Origin: Parasponia andersonii
Taxonomy: Eukaryota; Streptophyta; Magnoliopsida; Rosales; Cannabaceae
NCBI GenBank assembly: GCA_002914805.1
Contig: JXTB01000525.1
Coordinates: forward strand, 93,444-157,443
Direction: 5' to 3'
Length of the DNA stretch: 64,000 nt
Below the pieces are notes generated by a model. The model saw only the letters and a list, made by a program, of their open reading frames with translations. It was not told the origin of the DNA and did not search any database. Shown piece by piece: positions 23,481 through 36,766 of this stretch. The translations under genes were made by a program, and so were the position numbers. Position 1 is the stretch's first letter, and the number at the start of each line of letters is the position of its first letter.

Positions 23481-25690
23481 GTAACGCCCTTATCCACATA
23501 ATACTAGTAGAAATTGATTAACTTTCTATTTATAAGGTGTTACTTTCAGAAAATTATCTTGTAATTATTTTTCCTAAAAATACAAGCCAATTCTTAACTT
23601 TTTATTTTCTTTATAACTTTATGGATATATGATTTTATTTATAAATATAGCATGGACCAGTATATACATATATTGCAAAACAAAAGGTAGTAAATAAGTA
23701 CAAAAAAAAAAAACCAAACTAAAAACTACTCCAATGTGAGACTACAAAACATCCAAAAATACAAAAAGTATACCCCCACATATGATCAAAATATCCATAT
23801 GTACAATACTAAGGTTGGGCCTGTACTCCAACTCACAAGCTCAACTAGTCATTTCAATCATTACCTATAATACAAGACTACAATGAGCTACAACTCAGTA
23901 AGTAAAGTAATAGATGATATGTTACTCAATGACATGAATTAAGTATATGATCATGCTTGCTTAAGTATTTTGGCATAAATGTTAACCTTTAGGCCATTTC
24001 CTGTCTTGTGCACAGTGTTCGGTTCGGCACCGTGCCTGCAGGGCTTCTTGAACTAATGATATCCCATGGGTTCTTCTCTCGCTAGTTTTTACCATAGTGG
24101 GGCTCCTTAATTACCTTACTCTATCATTATTCTGTCGAGCTCAAGTAATAAGGCGGTCTGAGACTGTAGTATAATCTATTATATAACTTGGAGGAAGAAT
24201 ATTGTAGCAAACCTTGTGAATAATCACGTCAAACTTGCTCCTTCTTCTGGGGCTGCCACTCTGAACTGTATACCCGTATCCCACTTTCCCACAAAAGTGA
24301 CACAAAACCTTTTGAAAATTACCTAGTCTCAATATTTATATGATAAACATAGCTTGTACAATAATACTAAGGTATTTTAGAAACCTGTTACCTCTCTTAA
24401 ACTTTTTCTAGAACTTGCTTGGCCTCATGATGTATATAATAATACCATACTAGGAACGCCAAGCATGTATGTTGATATCGAAATGCTAATACTCGTGCTC
24501 ATAATTGGAATGAATATAAAGCGTAGAAACATAATAGACACTCACATAAGACATAATTCTTGTGTTGCAGTTGAGTATTTTACTTACTTGACTTTTGATC
24601 TTACTCAATCTTTTCTTGTGAAATGCTCTTCACTCAAGGTATAATTGAAGTGCCCCTAATATTTAACAATTTATAGATTTCTTCGGTCTAGAAATAATTT
24701 GTGAATAAAACTTACTAACTCTAAATTGGCATAAAAAGTAGACACTCCCAGAGCAATCCAATCGCAAGAGCTAAATTCCAAGCAAACAAGATTTCTCTAT
24801 ATTAACTTAATAAACTTCTATCTCTGACTAGAAGATTATAAAAAAACATCCCAAGGTTCAACAGAATCTTTGTATATATTTATTACACACACAAAATATA
24901 CCAACAATAACTTTATCGATCAAAGTCTCATGATTCAGTACAATAATTCATGAATATCCACTACTTGAATTCTAGAAACTCGAAAAAAAATAACAAAATG
25001 ACGTAATCTCATCTCATTTACATATATAAACACATCTCTATACCTTTGTATATAAACGCATCTCCTTAAAATTGAAAGTAAAGGTTGGCAAAACTAACAT
25101 ATTGAAGAGAAATTTAATGATTATCATAAATAAAAGGAATTACCTTTTTGGTGGTCTAAAATAGTCAAGAAGATCAATCACTTTGCTAAGTACTATATCA
25201 CAAAAGAAGATAGGTGACTACTATGACTATGGTGAAGTTTAACTATGTGGTAACTTTTTTTTTTTTGATAGAATAATACGAAAAGAGAGATGATAAAGTG
25301 CTTGTGAGAGACGGTGAACTAAGAAAAAGGGAATAAGTCCTTAAACTTTAATATAAACTCTAATTCTTTGCCGACTTAACAAGAGTCGGCCCAGTCAAAA
25401 ATTATTATTAAATTATTTTTTATGTAATCTAACTTAATATAACATATATAAATTTATATCTAACACAATTTTAGTGCACATATGGAGTAAAAAGATTTTA
25501 CTAAATATAATATATATAGATATATAAACCTATTGGGAAATGTGTGACCAAGATTAAAATTTGAATACCATAAAAATACATAAAATACCAAAAATAGTAA
25601 CAAAACAAACACACATAAAAAAAAATTTCCATGAAAAAAATACAAATACTCACTATTTGGAGTCCAATTATTCAGAAACACATCAAATTA
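23481..25690 (-). mobile_element. 3' LTR of a Tekay/Del-like gypsy element (minus strand)
   Basis: Begins TGTAACGCCC, which is the reverse complement of the GGGCGTTACA end common in Tekay/Del LTRs. It lies just downstream (on the minus strand) of an integrase pseudogene ending at 25,824, as a 3' LTR should. It holds only non-coding DNA. The far end near 25,690 is approximate: I could not find a clear polypurine tract or a second LTR copy. Confidence 0.45.
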
Positions 25691-25823
25691 TACCAATGAG
25701 CCGATCTCGAGCATTTTACTGTAAAACAACTTAATAAATAAAAGTTAATAATTATAATAAATTAATTTGAAATACTCAAAATAATATGGACATATGACTA
25801 ATATTAAATTCGATACAATCATG

Positions 25824-26770
25824 TTATGCAATCATCCTCGAAATTTGCTTACCAAATAGTTCTTGATACTTTATTCTCATATCTTCCTCTCTTTCCGAAG
25901 TTACCTTTTTTACAGTGAAATTCCTCTATAAGGCTTTAACTAGTGGAATTTTCTTGTTTCTCAATTCTTTCCTTTTTCTGTCAAGTATTTGTACTAGTTG
26001 TTCTTCATATATCAAATCTTGAATCAGTTCCAGTGGTTCATAACTTAGTAGATGAGAGGGGTTTGAAACGTACTTCCTTAATAAAGAGATGTGGAAGACA
26101 TTGTGCACACTTGATAATGATAGGGGTAGAATAAGTTTATATACTACGTTTCCAATCCTTTCAAAGATTTCAAATGGTCCAATAAATTTGGGACTCAACA
26201 TTCCCTTCATTCCAAATCTCATCACTCCTTTCATTGGTGCTACTTTTAAAAATATCGTGTCTCTTACACTGAATTCTACATTTCTTCATATTGAATTAGT
26301 GTATTTTTTTTGTCAGCTTTGTATAGCAAGCATTCTTTTTCTTATCTTTTCTATTGCCTTAGTTGTTTCATAGGGAGCTACACCAATTGTTGCTTGATAT
26401 CTGTTAGTATAAGAGAATTCAATTAGTAGTAGGCATTTACTCCATGATCCTTGGGAATCTAGAACACATGCTCTCAACATATTCTCCAAGGTTTGAATTG
26501 TCCTTTTAGTTTGTCTATCTGTTAGAGGGTAAAAAGTTGTTCTAAACTTTAATCTGGTTCCCATGGCCTTCTATAAACTCTACCAAAACTTTGAAGTGAA
26601 TTATGGATCCCAATTTGAAATAATTAAAACTGCTACACCACGTAATCTCACAATTTCTTGACTATATAGTTCTGCAAATTGATCCATAGTGTAGGTCATG
26701 CGTACAAGAAGGAAGTGTGTTGTCTTTGTGTATTTGATTAAAAACAGCTTTTATACTGTCAAAATTTTTA
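25824..26770 (-). pseudogene. Ty3/gypsy pol: integrase and C-terminal chromodomain-type tail, 5' truncated
   Basis: Read from high to low coordinate. The region up to ~26,565 gives 'FLIKYTKTTHFLLV' and 'TYTMDQFAELYSQEIVRLRG', then 'SNWDP' where the family has the catalytic S-D-R-D-P. Next come 'FYPLTDRQTKRTIQTLENML', where the catalytic Glu of Q-S-E-R-T is Lys, and 'LIEFSYTNRYQATIGVAPYE'. At 25,926-26,234 follows the integrase C-terminal block 'LSPKFIGPFEIFERIGNVVY', 'SVHNVFHISLLRKYV' and 'YEEQLVQILDRK'. The last segment, 'EREEDMRIKYQELF', ends at a stop at 25,824. Upstream reverse transcriptase and RNase H are absent. This is the Tekay/Del-type arrangement. Several stops and frame changes make it a dead copy; both visible catalytic changes are single transitions. 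Confidence 0.85.
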
Positions 26771-28333
26771 TAAAATCCAAATTGAATGAGAATTTAGTTT
26801 TGAGAACAAAACTTGGTTGATTAAAAAATTGCATGGTCGATTTTATGATTTTTTGGAAAATGGTACGTATTCTCATTCTTGTCTTCCATATAGCATTGTA
26901 TGCATTATTGCATGTACGCGGCCGACAGATTTAGGATACCCCTTCAGGATGCTCGGACTTATGGTACCCTATTTAGGGTGCTCGGACTATATTATACATT
27001 TTCACACTTATGGTCACCATTTTAGGTGGCTCGAATATGTCATTGGCAACATTGCTTATTATGTGCTTGACTTGAATAATATGTAATTGTTTTGAGATGA
27101 TGTTTTACGATGGTTTGGAATATTTGATTCTTTGGACAATGATTTTATTTTGAGATGACATTTAAAATGGTTTGAAATATTTGAACTTTTGGAAAATTAT
27201 TTTAATTGTATTTCTAGAAAACTCTTTGAATATTTCACTTACCATACAAGACTTTTGGAAATAAGTATTTTATCATGGTTAAAAACCTTTAATTGAATCT
27301 CTACAGAGCATTCATATGCTCACACCCTATATATCTCCCACTTTTAGGTATTTGTCTATTTGAGATAATTGTCTTGATGGCTAGACAAACTGCTTGGCTT
27401 ATGCCTATACTCCCATTCCTTTTCCTTCGTGGGTGTTTATATCTTGTTCAAGTATTTAGCCAAGTTTATTGTTTTTACTAAGTGAATGTATAATGATGAT
27501 TTTATTATTAATTTGAGTACTTGGAATTACAAATAATTTTATGTAATTTATTTTTGACATTGGGCCTAAGATTTTACAAAAAGAAAAAACTTATTTTACT
27601 AAATTTTATGATTTATCAATAAGTTTCCAAATAAATCAAATAGAAATCTTTCTAAACTTCAATGGACATTTTTTTAAAGTAATTTGAACTAATGAGAGGT
27701 TTCATGATTATGAAATTTACTTACTTGTAAGGACTAAAAGTTTAAAATTCTAAGTAGTTGATTTTCTGGAATTTTGAAAATTCATTATTTATTATTATTT
27801 TGACATAAAATTAGGGTACAAAATGTCCAACTTAAGTAATTAGGGTACCAAAAAAACTTATCTTGGGTATTGATGTTATAGTATAAGGCTTAGCTTAAGC
27901 ATTATGGATATAAAGCGTGAGAATTAAGTATATCAAGGAGATAAAGATCAGTTTTAAGATTATAGACATAAAGCTCAACTTAAATATCAAGGGTATAGCA
28001 TTTCGGATATAAAGCTTAAGTATCAAGGATACAAACTCAGCTTTAGCGTTACAGATATAAAGCTCAACTTAAGATATTATGAGTACAGTAAACCTAATAC
28101 GAGTAAGTGGTATAACCCTGCTCGAACACTAAGTGCAGACTCAACCCTATTCAAACATGTCTGGCCCAATTGAAAATATCATACATATTCATATTTACTA
28201 AAAGAGTCCTCCCTAACCTAAAAAAGTTCAAGGAATTTGCCCTACTCGCATGAATTTATCTCGAATTAAATAACATCATTATGTTCTAATACTGAGGACT
28301 GTAATTATATTGAAATTTCTAAATTACTATCTA
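26771..28333. other. Non-coding LTR-like stretch with a degenerate tandem repeat
   Basis: No gene. The part at 26,920-27,030 repeats words such as 'GGATGCTCGGACTTATGGTA' and 'GGGTGCTCGGAC', typical of long gypsy LTRs. At 27,880-28,090 a poorly kept unit of ~45-57 bp containing 'GATATAAAGCTCAACTTAAG' recurs about four times (near 27,899, 27,956, 27,999 and 28,046). Confidence 0.35.
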
Positions 28334-31064
28334 CACTACAACAAAAAAAAGCCTTTCAAGGTGCTTATAAAATACCTTGAAAGGCCTTTCACGGCACCTC
28401 CAAAAGCACAATGGTTTCGGCTGCCGTAATAGGCCTTGGCTACCAAAGCACTTATAAGGCGTCGTGGAAGACCTACTATGGCATCTGTTAGGTACTGTGA
28501 TAGGTCTTACACGATGCCTTATAATCGCCTTAGTATCCAGATACCAAGGCACTCAAAAGGTACCTTAGTAGACCTACTAAGGCGCTTTCTGAGCACTGTA
28601 GTACATATTTTTGAGTGTCTTAGTAGACCTACTAAGGCATTTTCAGAGCATTGTAATACATATTTCCACGGGATATTTTTAATATATTTGTCTATAGCCC
28701 TTGAAACTTTATAAATATAATCTAAATCCATTACATACACCAAATATTTCAAATAAAATGGAGTATAAATATAAATTTACATACTAACATTAAATAAAAA
28801 TTACAAACTTAATAATATAAACATAGTTCATAATATAAAAATACATAGATAATGAGTACATCAACATAGTTGAACTACTTAATATAATAGCTTGATCATG
28901 ATCATATCCATATAGTCTATAACTAAGTATGTACATTAGTTTTCGAAACCAAATTAATACGATTATAAAAAATTACATAGTTTAAATGAACAAAGTCTCG
29001 GAACCTCAATTGAGAAATTATATTAGTTCTTCAACCCACTGTTTAAGAAGTCCATTATATCACCCTTTGTGTTTGTCCATCAAACTACAAATTCAAACAA
29101 CTTATTCATTAGAAAGTGATCAATCAAATTCTAAATTAGAAGAGAACTAATCAAACATACAAATTACATACCACAATGGTAAATGATTCAACATTGGCTT
29201 GTTCAATGATTTCTCTTATAAATTTACATATATAGAATCTACATTCAATACTTACCAGTTGTCTTGGGCACTATATATAAGATTCGAAAAATTAAGTAGT
29301 TTTAATTAATCTTCTACTTAACAAGTGTTATTTATTAAGTTTAATACCTTTATTAGCTTATAAATTGAACAATTTGGTCTTCCTTTCTTCCTTTTTTCTG
29401 CATTATATATGTTGAATGTACTTTAAATTGGAAATGAATACAAAAAATAAAAGATTAGCAACTAAAATTAAAATAGCTTAAAAAACTTAACTATAACAAA
29501 ATAACTATTAGAGAACTTACTCGATCATTGTTAAACCAATTTCCTCACAGAGAACTAAGCCTAGAAGATCTAGAAACTATGCATAATCTTTGATAGGATA
29601 AATTATAAGCAATAACTAATGTTCTGTACTCATAAAATTGATGATAAAGATTATCCATACATAATCTATTTGCCAACATTCATTCCTTATCCATTCTAAG
29701 TACAGTTTGGAGAAAAAAAACAACTTAAACAAATTTTTATTTGTAGAGAAAACCTTATATTGAACAACTAATATAACAAATTAGATTATATTTATTTTTG
29801 ACATAGCTTCCTTTATTTCAAACAAGCAGCCAATCAAATAAACACATATTAACATAAATAATGAACTCAAAGATTCACACATAATTATAACATTATCATT
29901 ATGTCACCATAACATACGATTTCTCATAATATATCTCCTCTAAATTATACTTTCCCAAATAAAAATATAAAACTATTGAAAATGGTAAAATAAACTAGGC
30001 CAAGAAAAAATTGAGGCAATGTACCTCGAATTATTAATATATAAATAATCTCTGTACTCCGAACTTCTATTAAAATCTATATATTAAAAAAAAGATAAAA
30101 ACTATTCAATATTTAAAATTCACACAACTTAAAAATTGAAAATTCGAAAACTTGAAATAAATACAAATGTAAAATACGATATTTATCAATAACAAATTAA
30201 ATTAAAACCTACATTAACCATGTATATAAAAAAAAAGTAAAAATAAAAAAACAATTACAAACTAAATCTCAAGTTATTTTACTCTCTAATTACCTAAAAC
30301 ATAAAATTTATAAAAATTGAGACAACATAACTTCAATCCCAAAATTTTGCAACTAAATAAACTTCACACTTCACCTAAAGCATTTTTAAAAAATGAATAT
30401 ATTAACATCTACAATCCACAAGACAACAAACTATAATAACATAAATTCATATTAATTCACACTAAAATAGAAAAACATAGCCAAAAATGAAATTTCTAGT
30501 AAATAGACAATCAAAGTAGCACTTACAAGACTAGAGATTGTCAATGCGTAGCCAAGAAATTTTTATTTGACAATTTCGGATTCTAAATAAACACACACTT
30601 AAACATAATCTAAAACATGAAATTTATACAAATTAAAAAGTCAAAACCATAGTTAAAACAATGAGTAAACTAATTTAAGTGACATAAATGAGTTGGATTA
30701 TTTTTTTCCCCGGAAAAGAATGGTGCATGGAAGGTTAAGATTCTAAACCAACATATAACCTAAAATATGAAATTTTCACAAATTAATAAGTTAAAATCAT
30801 AGCAAAAATAATATGTAATCTTAATTTAGTGACAAAAACAAGTTTCAAAGGTTAGAAATCTTTGGCCAGAAAATATAGTGCATTGAAGCATAGAGGTGGG
30901 GTTGGGCTTGGAGAGAACACCAGCTAAGCAAGAGAGAGCAAAATGCTCTCTAGGGTTCATGATTTGGGGCCCTTATACAGGGTCCCTATAAGGCACCATT
31001 ATTTTATGTCATCTACCACGGCGCGTTCGTACACATACTATGGTAAAAGCCTTTTTTAATAGTG
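28334..31064. mobile_element. Non-autonomous CACTA (En/Spm-type) transposon
   Basis: The left end is CACTACAACAAAAAAAAGCC; the right end, read as reverse complement, is CACTATTAAAAAAGGCTTTT. The 2,731-bp element is flanked by CTA on the left and CCA on the right, a 3-bp duplication with one mismatch. Subterminal DNA at the left is rich in short repeats, among them a near-palindrome CTTAGTAGACCTACTAAG at 28,564 and again at 28,619. The right end carries 'CTACCACGGCGCG' and 'ACTATGGTAAAAGCC', typical of the CACTA subterminal class in plants. No transposase homology is present in the AT-rich interior, so it must have depended on another copy. Confidence 0.75.
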
Positions 31065-31836
31065 CCATTTTATTTTTATCTTGAATAATTATCTATAGTA
31101 TACTCTTCTTTACATTGAAAATGTATTCTTTACATTGGACTAATTTCTCAATTTTGTAAGGAAAAGAAATTTCTTCCACAAAATTTATCTGAGTGAAGAC
31201 TCACTATAGCTGCACAAAATTTGGCACATATACTTCAAGAACCCTCTCAACAACACTAACAAGATTTTCGCTGCAAGACGTACAACTAGCACACAAAATA
31301 GTTCACGTACCAGCCAAAACTTCTTCAACCGAAGCTTAAACTCCTACTCCTACTCCTACTCCTCCCATTAATAACATTTATTTATTTGCTCTTCTCTTGG
31401 TCATTTTAACCTCTATTTTATGAATTTCTCACGTGAAACCATCACAAAATCATCTTGATATTTCTTCCAAAACCGTACCTTTTATATTCAAAACAGTTCC
31501 ATCCTTTGCTTATTTCTCTTTAGTCCATCAAGTTAATATCACCATCATCATCTCGTTGTTATCTCCATTTTGTAGCCATTATTATCAATTCATCTTCATA
31601 CATGGATATAAGCTTGACCATCCTTGTTATTATCGCACCATTATCATCTTAATTTTGCATTCCTCACAAACTTGGCCACCAAGTCTCCAGACTCACAAGC
31701 GTACACATTGCATACACATAATTTGCAATATCACATTATTATTATTATTATTTTATTAGTCTATTATTATTATTATTATAACCACTCATTTTCACGTGTA
31801 TGTCATAGATTTAGTCTCCAAGTCTCATCTCTCTCA

Positions 31837-31839
<3 letters not shown>
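31065..31839. other. Non-coding stretch with simple repeats
   Basis: No gene recognised. A (CTCCTA)-type run lies near 31,345-31,365 and (TTA/ATT)n tracts at ~31,733-31,780. Open frames on the plus strand here are translations of these tracts. Confidence 0.4.
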
Positions 31840-31874
<35 letters not shown>

Positions 31875-32115
31875 GTTGCCAATCTAATAGGTATTTGTTT
31901 TTTACTTATGTGTAAGTATTTTTTTTTAGCAGTTGGATCATCATCTAATGGTAGTCCAACAGTTATAGTGAGGTATATAAAAAGACTGCATCATTAATGT
32001 TATTTCTCTCTTAATTTTTATTATAAAAAATATGCATAATAATTTTCATTTGCTAAAATGATATATATGTATAGGTCAAAAAAAAACCTACTGAATTTGT
32101 GCCCTATATATATAC
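31840..32115. mobile_element. Small MITE inserted in (TA)n, copy 1
   Basis: A (TA)n tract at 31,840-31,871 is followed by an element of ~233 bp (31,872-32,104), then TATATATATA again to 32,114. The ends are inverted: 'CCAATCTAATAGGTATTTG' on the left and 'AAACCTACTGAATTTG' on the right, the most worn end of the three copies. No coding capacity. Target and layout recall the rice Micron family, which sits inside (TA)n microsatellites; membership of that family is not claimed. Confidence 0.65.
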
Positions 32116-32137
32116 ACACTTATGCATACATACATTT

Positions 32138-32176
32138 GCATTATTATTATTATTATTAATAGTAGTAGTAGTAGTA
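32138..32176. repeat. Compound microsatellite (ATT)n-(AGT)n
   Basis: An ATT run at 32,141-32,159 changes directly into an AGT run at 32,160-32,176, between the first two MITE copies. Confidence 0.9.
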
Positions 32177-32259
32177 CCGAGCTATCTTTATAATTTCGTA
32201 CACAAATTTGATATGTTTGTACTCTCTATATTATCATTCTTATTATATATCATATCTGC

Positions 32260-32265
<6 letters not shown>

Positions 32266-32297
<32 letters not shown>

Positions 32298-32541
32298 TCC
32301 AATCTAATAAGTATTTGTTTTACCTATCTATAGGTATTTTTTCAGTAATTGGATCATAATCTAATGACTACTATAATTTAAGTAGTTGGAAAAAAAATAA
32401 TAAAAATAAATACACATTATTTAATACTTTTCTCTCTATAACTTTTACCATGAAAAAATGCGTATGATGAATTTTAATTAGACAAAATAATACCTATAGA
32501 TAGGTAACAGAAAAAAGAAAAAGAAAATACCTACTAGATTG

Positions 32542-32579
<38 letters not shown>
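32266..32579. mobile_element. Small MITE inserted in (TA)n, copy 2 (best preserved)
   Basis: (TA)n at 32,266-32,294, element ~32,295-32,546 (about 252 bp), (TA)n again at 32,547-32,579. The terminal inverted repeat is 'CCAATCTAATAAGTATTTG' against 'CCAATCTAGTAGGTATTTT', and an inner inverted pair 'ACCTATCTATAGGTATT' (32,322) and 'AATACCTATAGATAGGT' (~32,490) extends it to roughly 45 bp. The middle carries 'GGATCATAATCTAATGACTA', also found in copies 1 and 3 in diverged form. Confidence 0.75.
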
Positions 32580-32581
<2 letters not shown>

Positions 32582-33099
32582 TATATCTTTGTAACTTTGG
32601 CGGGTAATTTGTATTGATACTTTAAATGTGATTAGTTACTCCGCTTCCCTTTTCCTTGTAAAGTAATCTATATTGTTACTTTATATGCAATCGATTACTT
32701 TGTTTTTCTTTTAATTATTATGGGTACTTATTTAGTGATCTGTGTTATTTTTCCTTACAACCTATTAAATCGCTTAATTTAAATTCCAACACTTTAAATT
32801 CAATTATTTATTTTTATTGTATTTTCTGATGATATATGCCTCGGAATTCTTACCCTTCTAATTAACTCCAACTGGCATTATGAAAGGTCGCACCGTCGTT
32901 GTTAGTTATTAACTATTTACTTTTCTGTACTTTATTTCTGTTGCTAACTTCTAGTTGACATCATGATCAGTTTATGCACTAACACCAACTTGTCCTCTTT
33001 TATTCCTTATAAATTTATTTACCATATCATTGTAATATTGCTATTATACTATTATAGTAAGTGATTCATTCCTACAACTGCCTATCACATCGAAACACA
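32580..33099. other. Non-coding stretch
   Basis: No gene, repeat or element end recognised. Confidence 0.4.
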
Positions 33100-34540
33100 T
33101 GGGAAGATGATGCTACTTTTAGTTGCAAAGCTTGAGTGTTAAATGGAGTGCCATTTGGAGCTAAAATGGATCAAAAATATGATATATAGTTGAGAAATGG
33201 CACCGCAACATAGCAAGATGATGCCACGGTGCTAAAATGACAAAAAAAAATAGAATGCCAACATAAGAGTTGGCACTGCAGCCCCATTTTTGGGTAGCTA
33301 ACTTGTAATATCTTGGTGATGTAGCTCCAATTTGACATCACAGTGCCACTAAATGTAGAGTTAAATATGTGGTTTCCATAAATGACTTTGGGGATATTAC
33401 AAATAACATATTTTCAGCCTTTGGTCAAATGGAATGGATGGGTAGGATTAATTGATAGTTGGAGCCCTATATATACTAATTTTTGCCTCTAAACCTAGTG
33501 TGGAGAGTGCGGGAAAGAGAGTTGGAGGCAGGCAAGGAAGAAGAGGGATAAGAAGAAGAAGAAGAGCTCTAGTTTTGGATCTTTAATCCTCTATTTCTTG
33601 ATGTCCATTACAACACCAATACTATAGTTTGTCTATACCTTTTCCTCTCTAATTTCTTGTTAGTTTTTCTATGTATTTTTTATATTTAAAGATTAGTATA
33701 GTTGAGAGTAAAATCTTTGTAGGGGAAATCAAGGGAACAATTCACCAAGTTTGGAGGAGAAAACTGACTACCTACAAGAATACCTTCAAGCTCTTCAAAT
33801 AAAGAGAATTCCACAACTTTTTTCTCTTTGATATTTGTATTTCTTGATTTCATTGTATTAAAATACTATTATTCTCAATCAATATTATGAACTAAATATT
33901 TCTTGTCTAGTTTTACTTTGTAAACTAACCTAGTATTTTGTCTTTGTTTGTATCTCTTTTCAACATGTTGAAAGGGTTTTTTTTTGTTATCTCATGCTTA
34001 ATGCTGGAGGTCCTTGAACATCAACTTGAATGAACCTTGGAAATATGTGACAGATTTGAAATAAATTCATGTGTATAGCCTTAGATAGAGAAATATACAT
34101 TTAGATGAGATAGGAATATACTTGTCTGAAGTATAAAACCAATATGGGTGTTTATTCTTAATGATTTCATTCTAAGTTCTGCTACGATAGGAATATAGTG
34201 AGCTACGGAAATGGTTGTATGATAACAGAAGAAGCTTGCAATTAATTGAGTTCACTCGATTATCAATCAATTGGTTGAACTAATTAGGGGGAAAGCAAAA
34301 TGATATGACAAGAGAATGGATGGAGAATTAATAAACCTAGATATTTTTCTTATTGCTTAGTTTTTATTTATTTTGCATAATAGTATGTTTCCTTTATTTT
34401 GTTTCTTTAAAATCAATATTTCGATTGTTTGGATAAAGTTAGGATTGAGATAATTTTGATATTTAGTATTGAATTAGAAATCAATCCCTATGAGTTTGAC
34501 ACTCTATTTCCATATCTATATTACTTATGACCGTGTGTGA
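33100..34540 (+). mobile_element. Athila-like LTR, copy 1 (solo or truncated)
   Basis: Homologous over its length to 48,985-50,408: shared blocks include 'AGAGTTGGCACTGCAG' (second copy 'AGAGTTAGCACTGCAA'), a TATA region (33,469 TATATATA), a purine-rich GAAGAAGAAG leader at ~33,530-33,570, 'ATAGGAATATACTTGTCT' and 'TTCTTAATGATTTCATTCTAAG'. Homology stops at ~34,540 ('CTTATGACCGTGTG'), before the point where copy 2 reaches its PBS, so the right end is truncated. No internal region follows. Confidence 0.6.
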
Positions 34541-36040
34541 GTTTCCATATTCTAACCTATTGGGATATTTTTTCTAAAAACCAAATTTTCAATTTTACCC
34601 TTTTATTGTAAACAACTTACTCTTATATGCAATTATGATATTTCCTATATTAAACTATCTCAGTTGAATTGTTTATTTATCTCAAAAAGATTCCATAACT
34701 TTATTTGTATATAAAGAAATAAGCATGATTACGTGCTAATTATAGGGAGACTTGTTTCTTTATCTAAATCTAAATTAACTAGTTTACAATCTCTAAATAA
34801 AAATGGAATACTTTATCTACTATAGGTTGTAGTATTTATATGTCTCAACGGAAATGAAGTTTCTCAAATCATTAAAGTCTCTGACTTCTAATAGAAATAT
34901 CAATAGAATATAAATAAGTTATGTGTATTGAATTAGACCAGGTAAAGTAAAGAATTAGAGTACTGTAACTCAATTCTTAGTATTACTACAAACTACCTCT
35001 TAGCATGTAGATTTTAATCCTTGATATTTGACTGGACTTATTTTTATGGATTGTACCCTTTTAATTTATTAAAAGACTAGCCTCTGTGAAATTCGAGATG
35101 AACTCTAGTATATTGGAGGTTATAGTTTACGAATTAATGGGAATACCAAATAGTTAAGGATACTATATATTAATGTCACTTTATGATCTTTCAAGATTCA
35201 TGGAATAATTAAATATAAGTTTTTAGTATTCACTTTGTGAATTAGTTGGTAATTTTATCTAAATAGCCATTGAGAATAAAATTATTGACAACATTATTCC
35301 TTGATAGAAAGATAGTAACTTAAAGGTAAATATGTGTTAAAAGAGTATTACAGTAATTCCACCTATCCAACTACGGCATTATGTATGGATATTACATGTG
35401 ATATAGAATATGCTAGATGAATCGGTTAATCAAGTATAGTTAATTAAATCTCTATAAAAGGCATAACATTTAATGTAAGAGTACAATATTTGGCCTTTAG
35501 TGGAGTGCCCATTTTACTAATAGTATTTATATAGATACCATAATAAGAGTTATTATATATTTATCATACTATTAGAGCTTAGATTAATTAGATCCATTAG
35601 GTACTTTATCTAACTCAATAAAACTCATTAATTGGTTGGTGGTATTTGTGAAATTAGTTTCGTGAAATTGTATAAAATAATTATTCTACATAGAAATTGG
35701 TATTTTTGTAAAAACGTTACATGAGTTAGACATATTTATAAAAGTACACTCAAACCTAAACTGCAGAAAAAGCTCATTCCTAGTTACACTGGATTTAGCC
35801 ATTTTGGGCCTCATATATATAAGATACAAGAGAGAAAAAACTACTCAGTCCTAACACTAGTGCCACACGCATAAGGTAGAGAGAGTTACATGTATAGTGC
35901 AGTAAAAATGAGGCAAAAAAAATTTCCTACAACCTTATGTTCTCATCTCACATCCCAATGTTCCAAAGAATCGAGAAAGTATTCTTGATTGTTCACCAAT
36001 GAAGGATTTAACTTCATCCCCACTCGCCTCATCGACCAAA
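34541..36040. other. Non-coding stretch, probably LTR-derived
   Basis: No gene. It is AT-rich with phrases such as 'GGCCTTTAGTGGAGTGCCC' (near 35,490) that resemble plant copia LTR/leader DNA. The hAT element is inserted at its right edge, and the DNA continues after it at 39,758. Confidence 0.3.
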
Positions 36041-36766
36041 AGCTAGAACTACAGTTGTCAAAATGGGTCAGGTCCAATAGGCTAGCCTATGGCCTAGTAT
36101 TGTAGGCCATGATCTGGCCCAAGCCCAACCTGACTATATTTCTAGAGTCGGGTTTGGCCTAACGTTCTCAACCCATGCGCCGGCCTAGCCAGGCCCGATT
36201 TGTTTTTTTGTTATCTAGTTTTTCTTTTTTTTTTTCTTTTTATTATTATGTTATGAGCCATTTTTACAAGCTTTTAAAAGAATATAGTCGTTGGGCAATA
36301 GCTATATTGCCCTTAGCCCCAATGCCTAAGGGCTATTGAGCCGTTTTTTTTTATTAATTAAAAAAATTTAAAAAAAATCTTTAAATTCTATACCACAAAT
36401 ACCTCTCTTTCCCTCACTCATTCTTCGCACAAACAACTCTCTTATATTTTTATTCTCTTATTTCTCTTTTATTTTCTCAAATTCTCAATTTATATTTTCT
36501 CTAATTAATTATATAATCTAATTACTATTTAATATTAATAATTACAAAATTATAATTTATAGTCATATTTTCTATTTCTATTTCTAAGCTTCAATTCTTC
36601 GAAGTTTCGACATCCAAATATCCAACTAAAATTCAAGTCAAAAGTCTACTCAAATCTCAATTCAAGGTAATGTCAATTTCTAAATTTTTTAGAGTTTAAT
36701 TTATCACTCTTATCATTTTAATTTTAATTAGTAATCTATCACTACATAGATAGACATAGTTATTAT

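Noticed and set aside
23481..26770. Complete minus-strand gypsy element with two LTRs
   Set aside because: Reverse transcriptase, gag and a 5' LTR could not be found; only the 3' part is supported.
28331..28752. Frames on both strands at the left end of the CACTA element
   Set aside because: They reflect inverted subterminal repeats and show no transposase motif.
31433..32359. Plus-strand frames rich in Ile, Tyr and Leu
   Set aside because: Produced by (TTA)n and (TA)n microsatellites.
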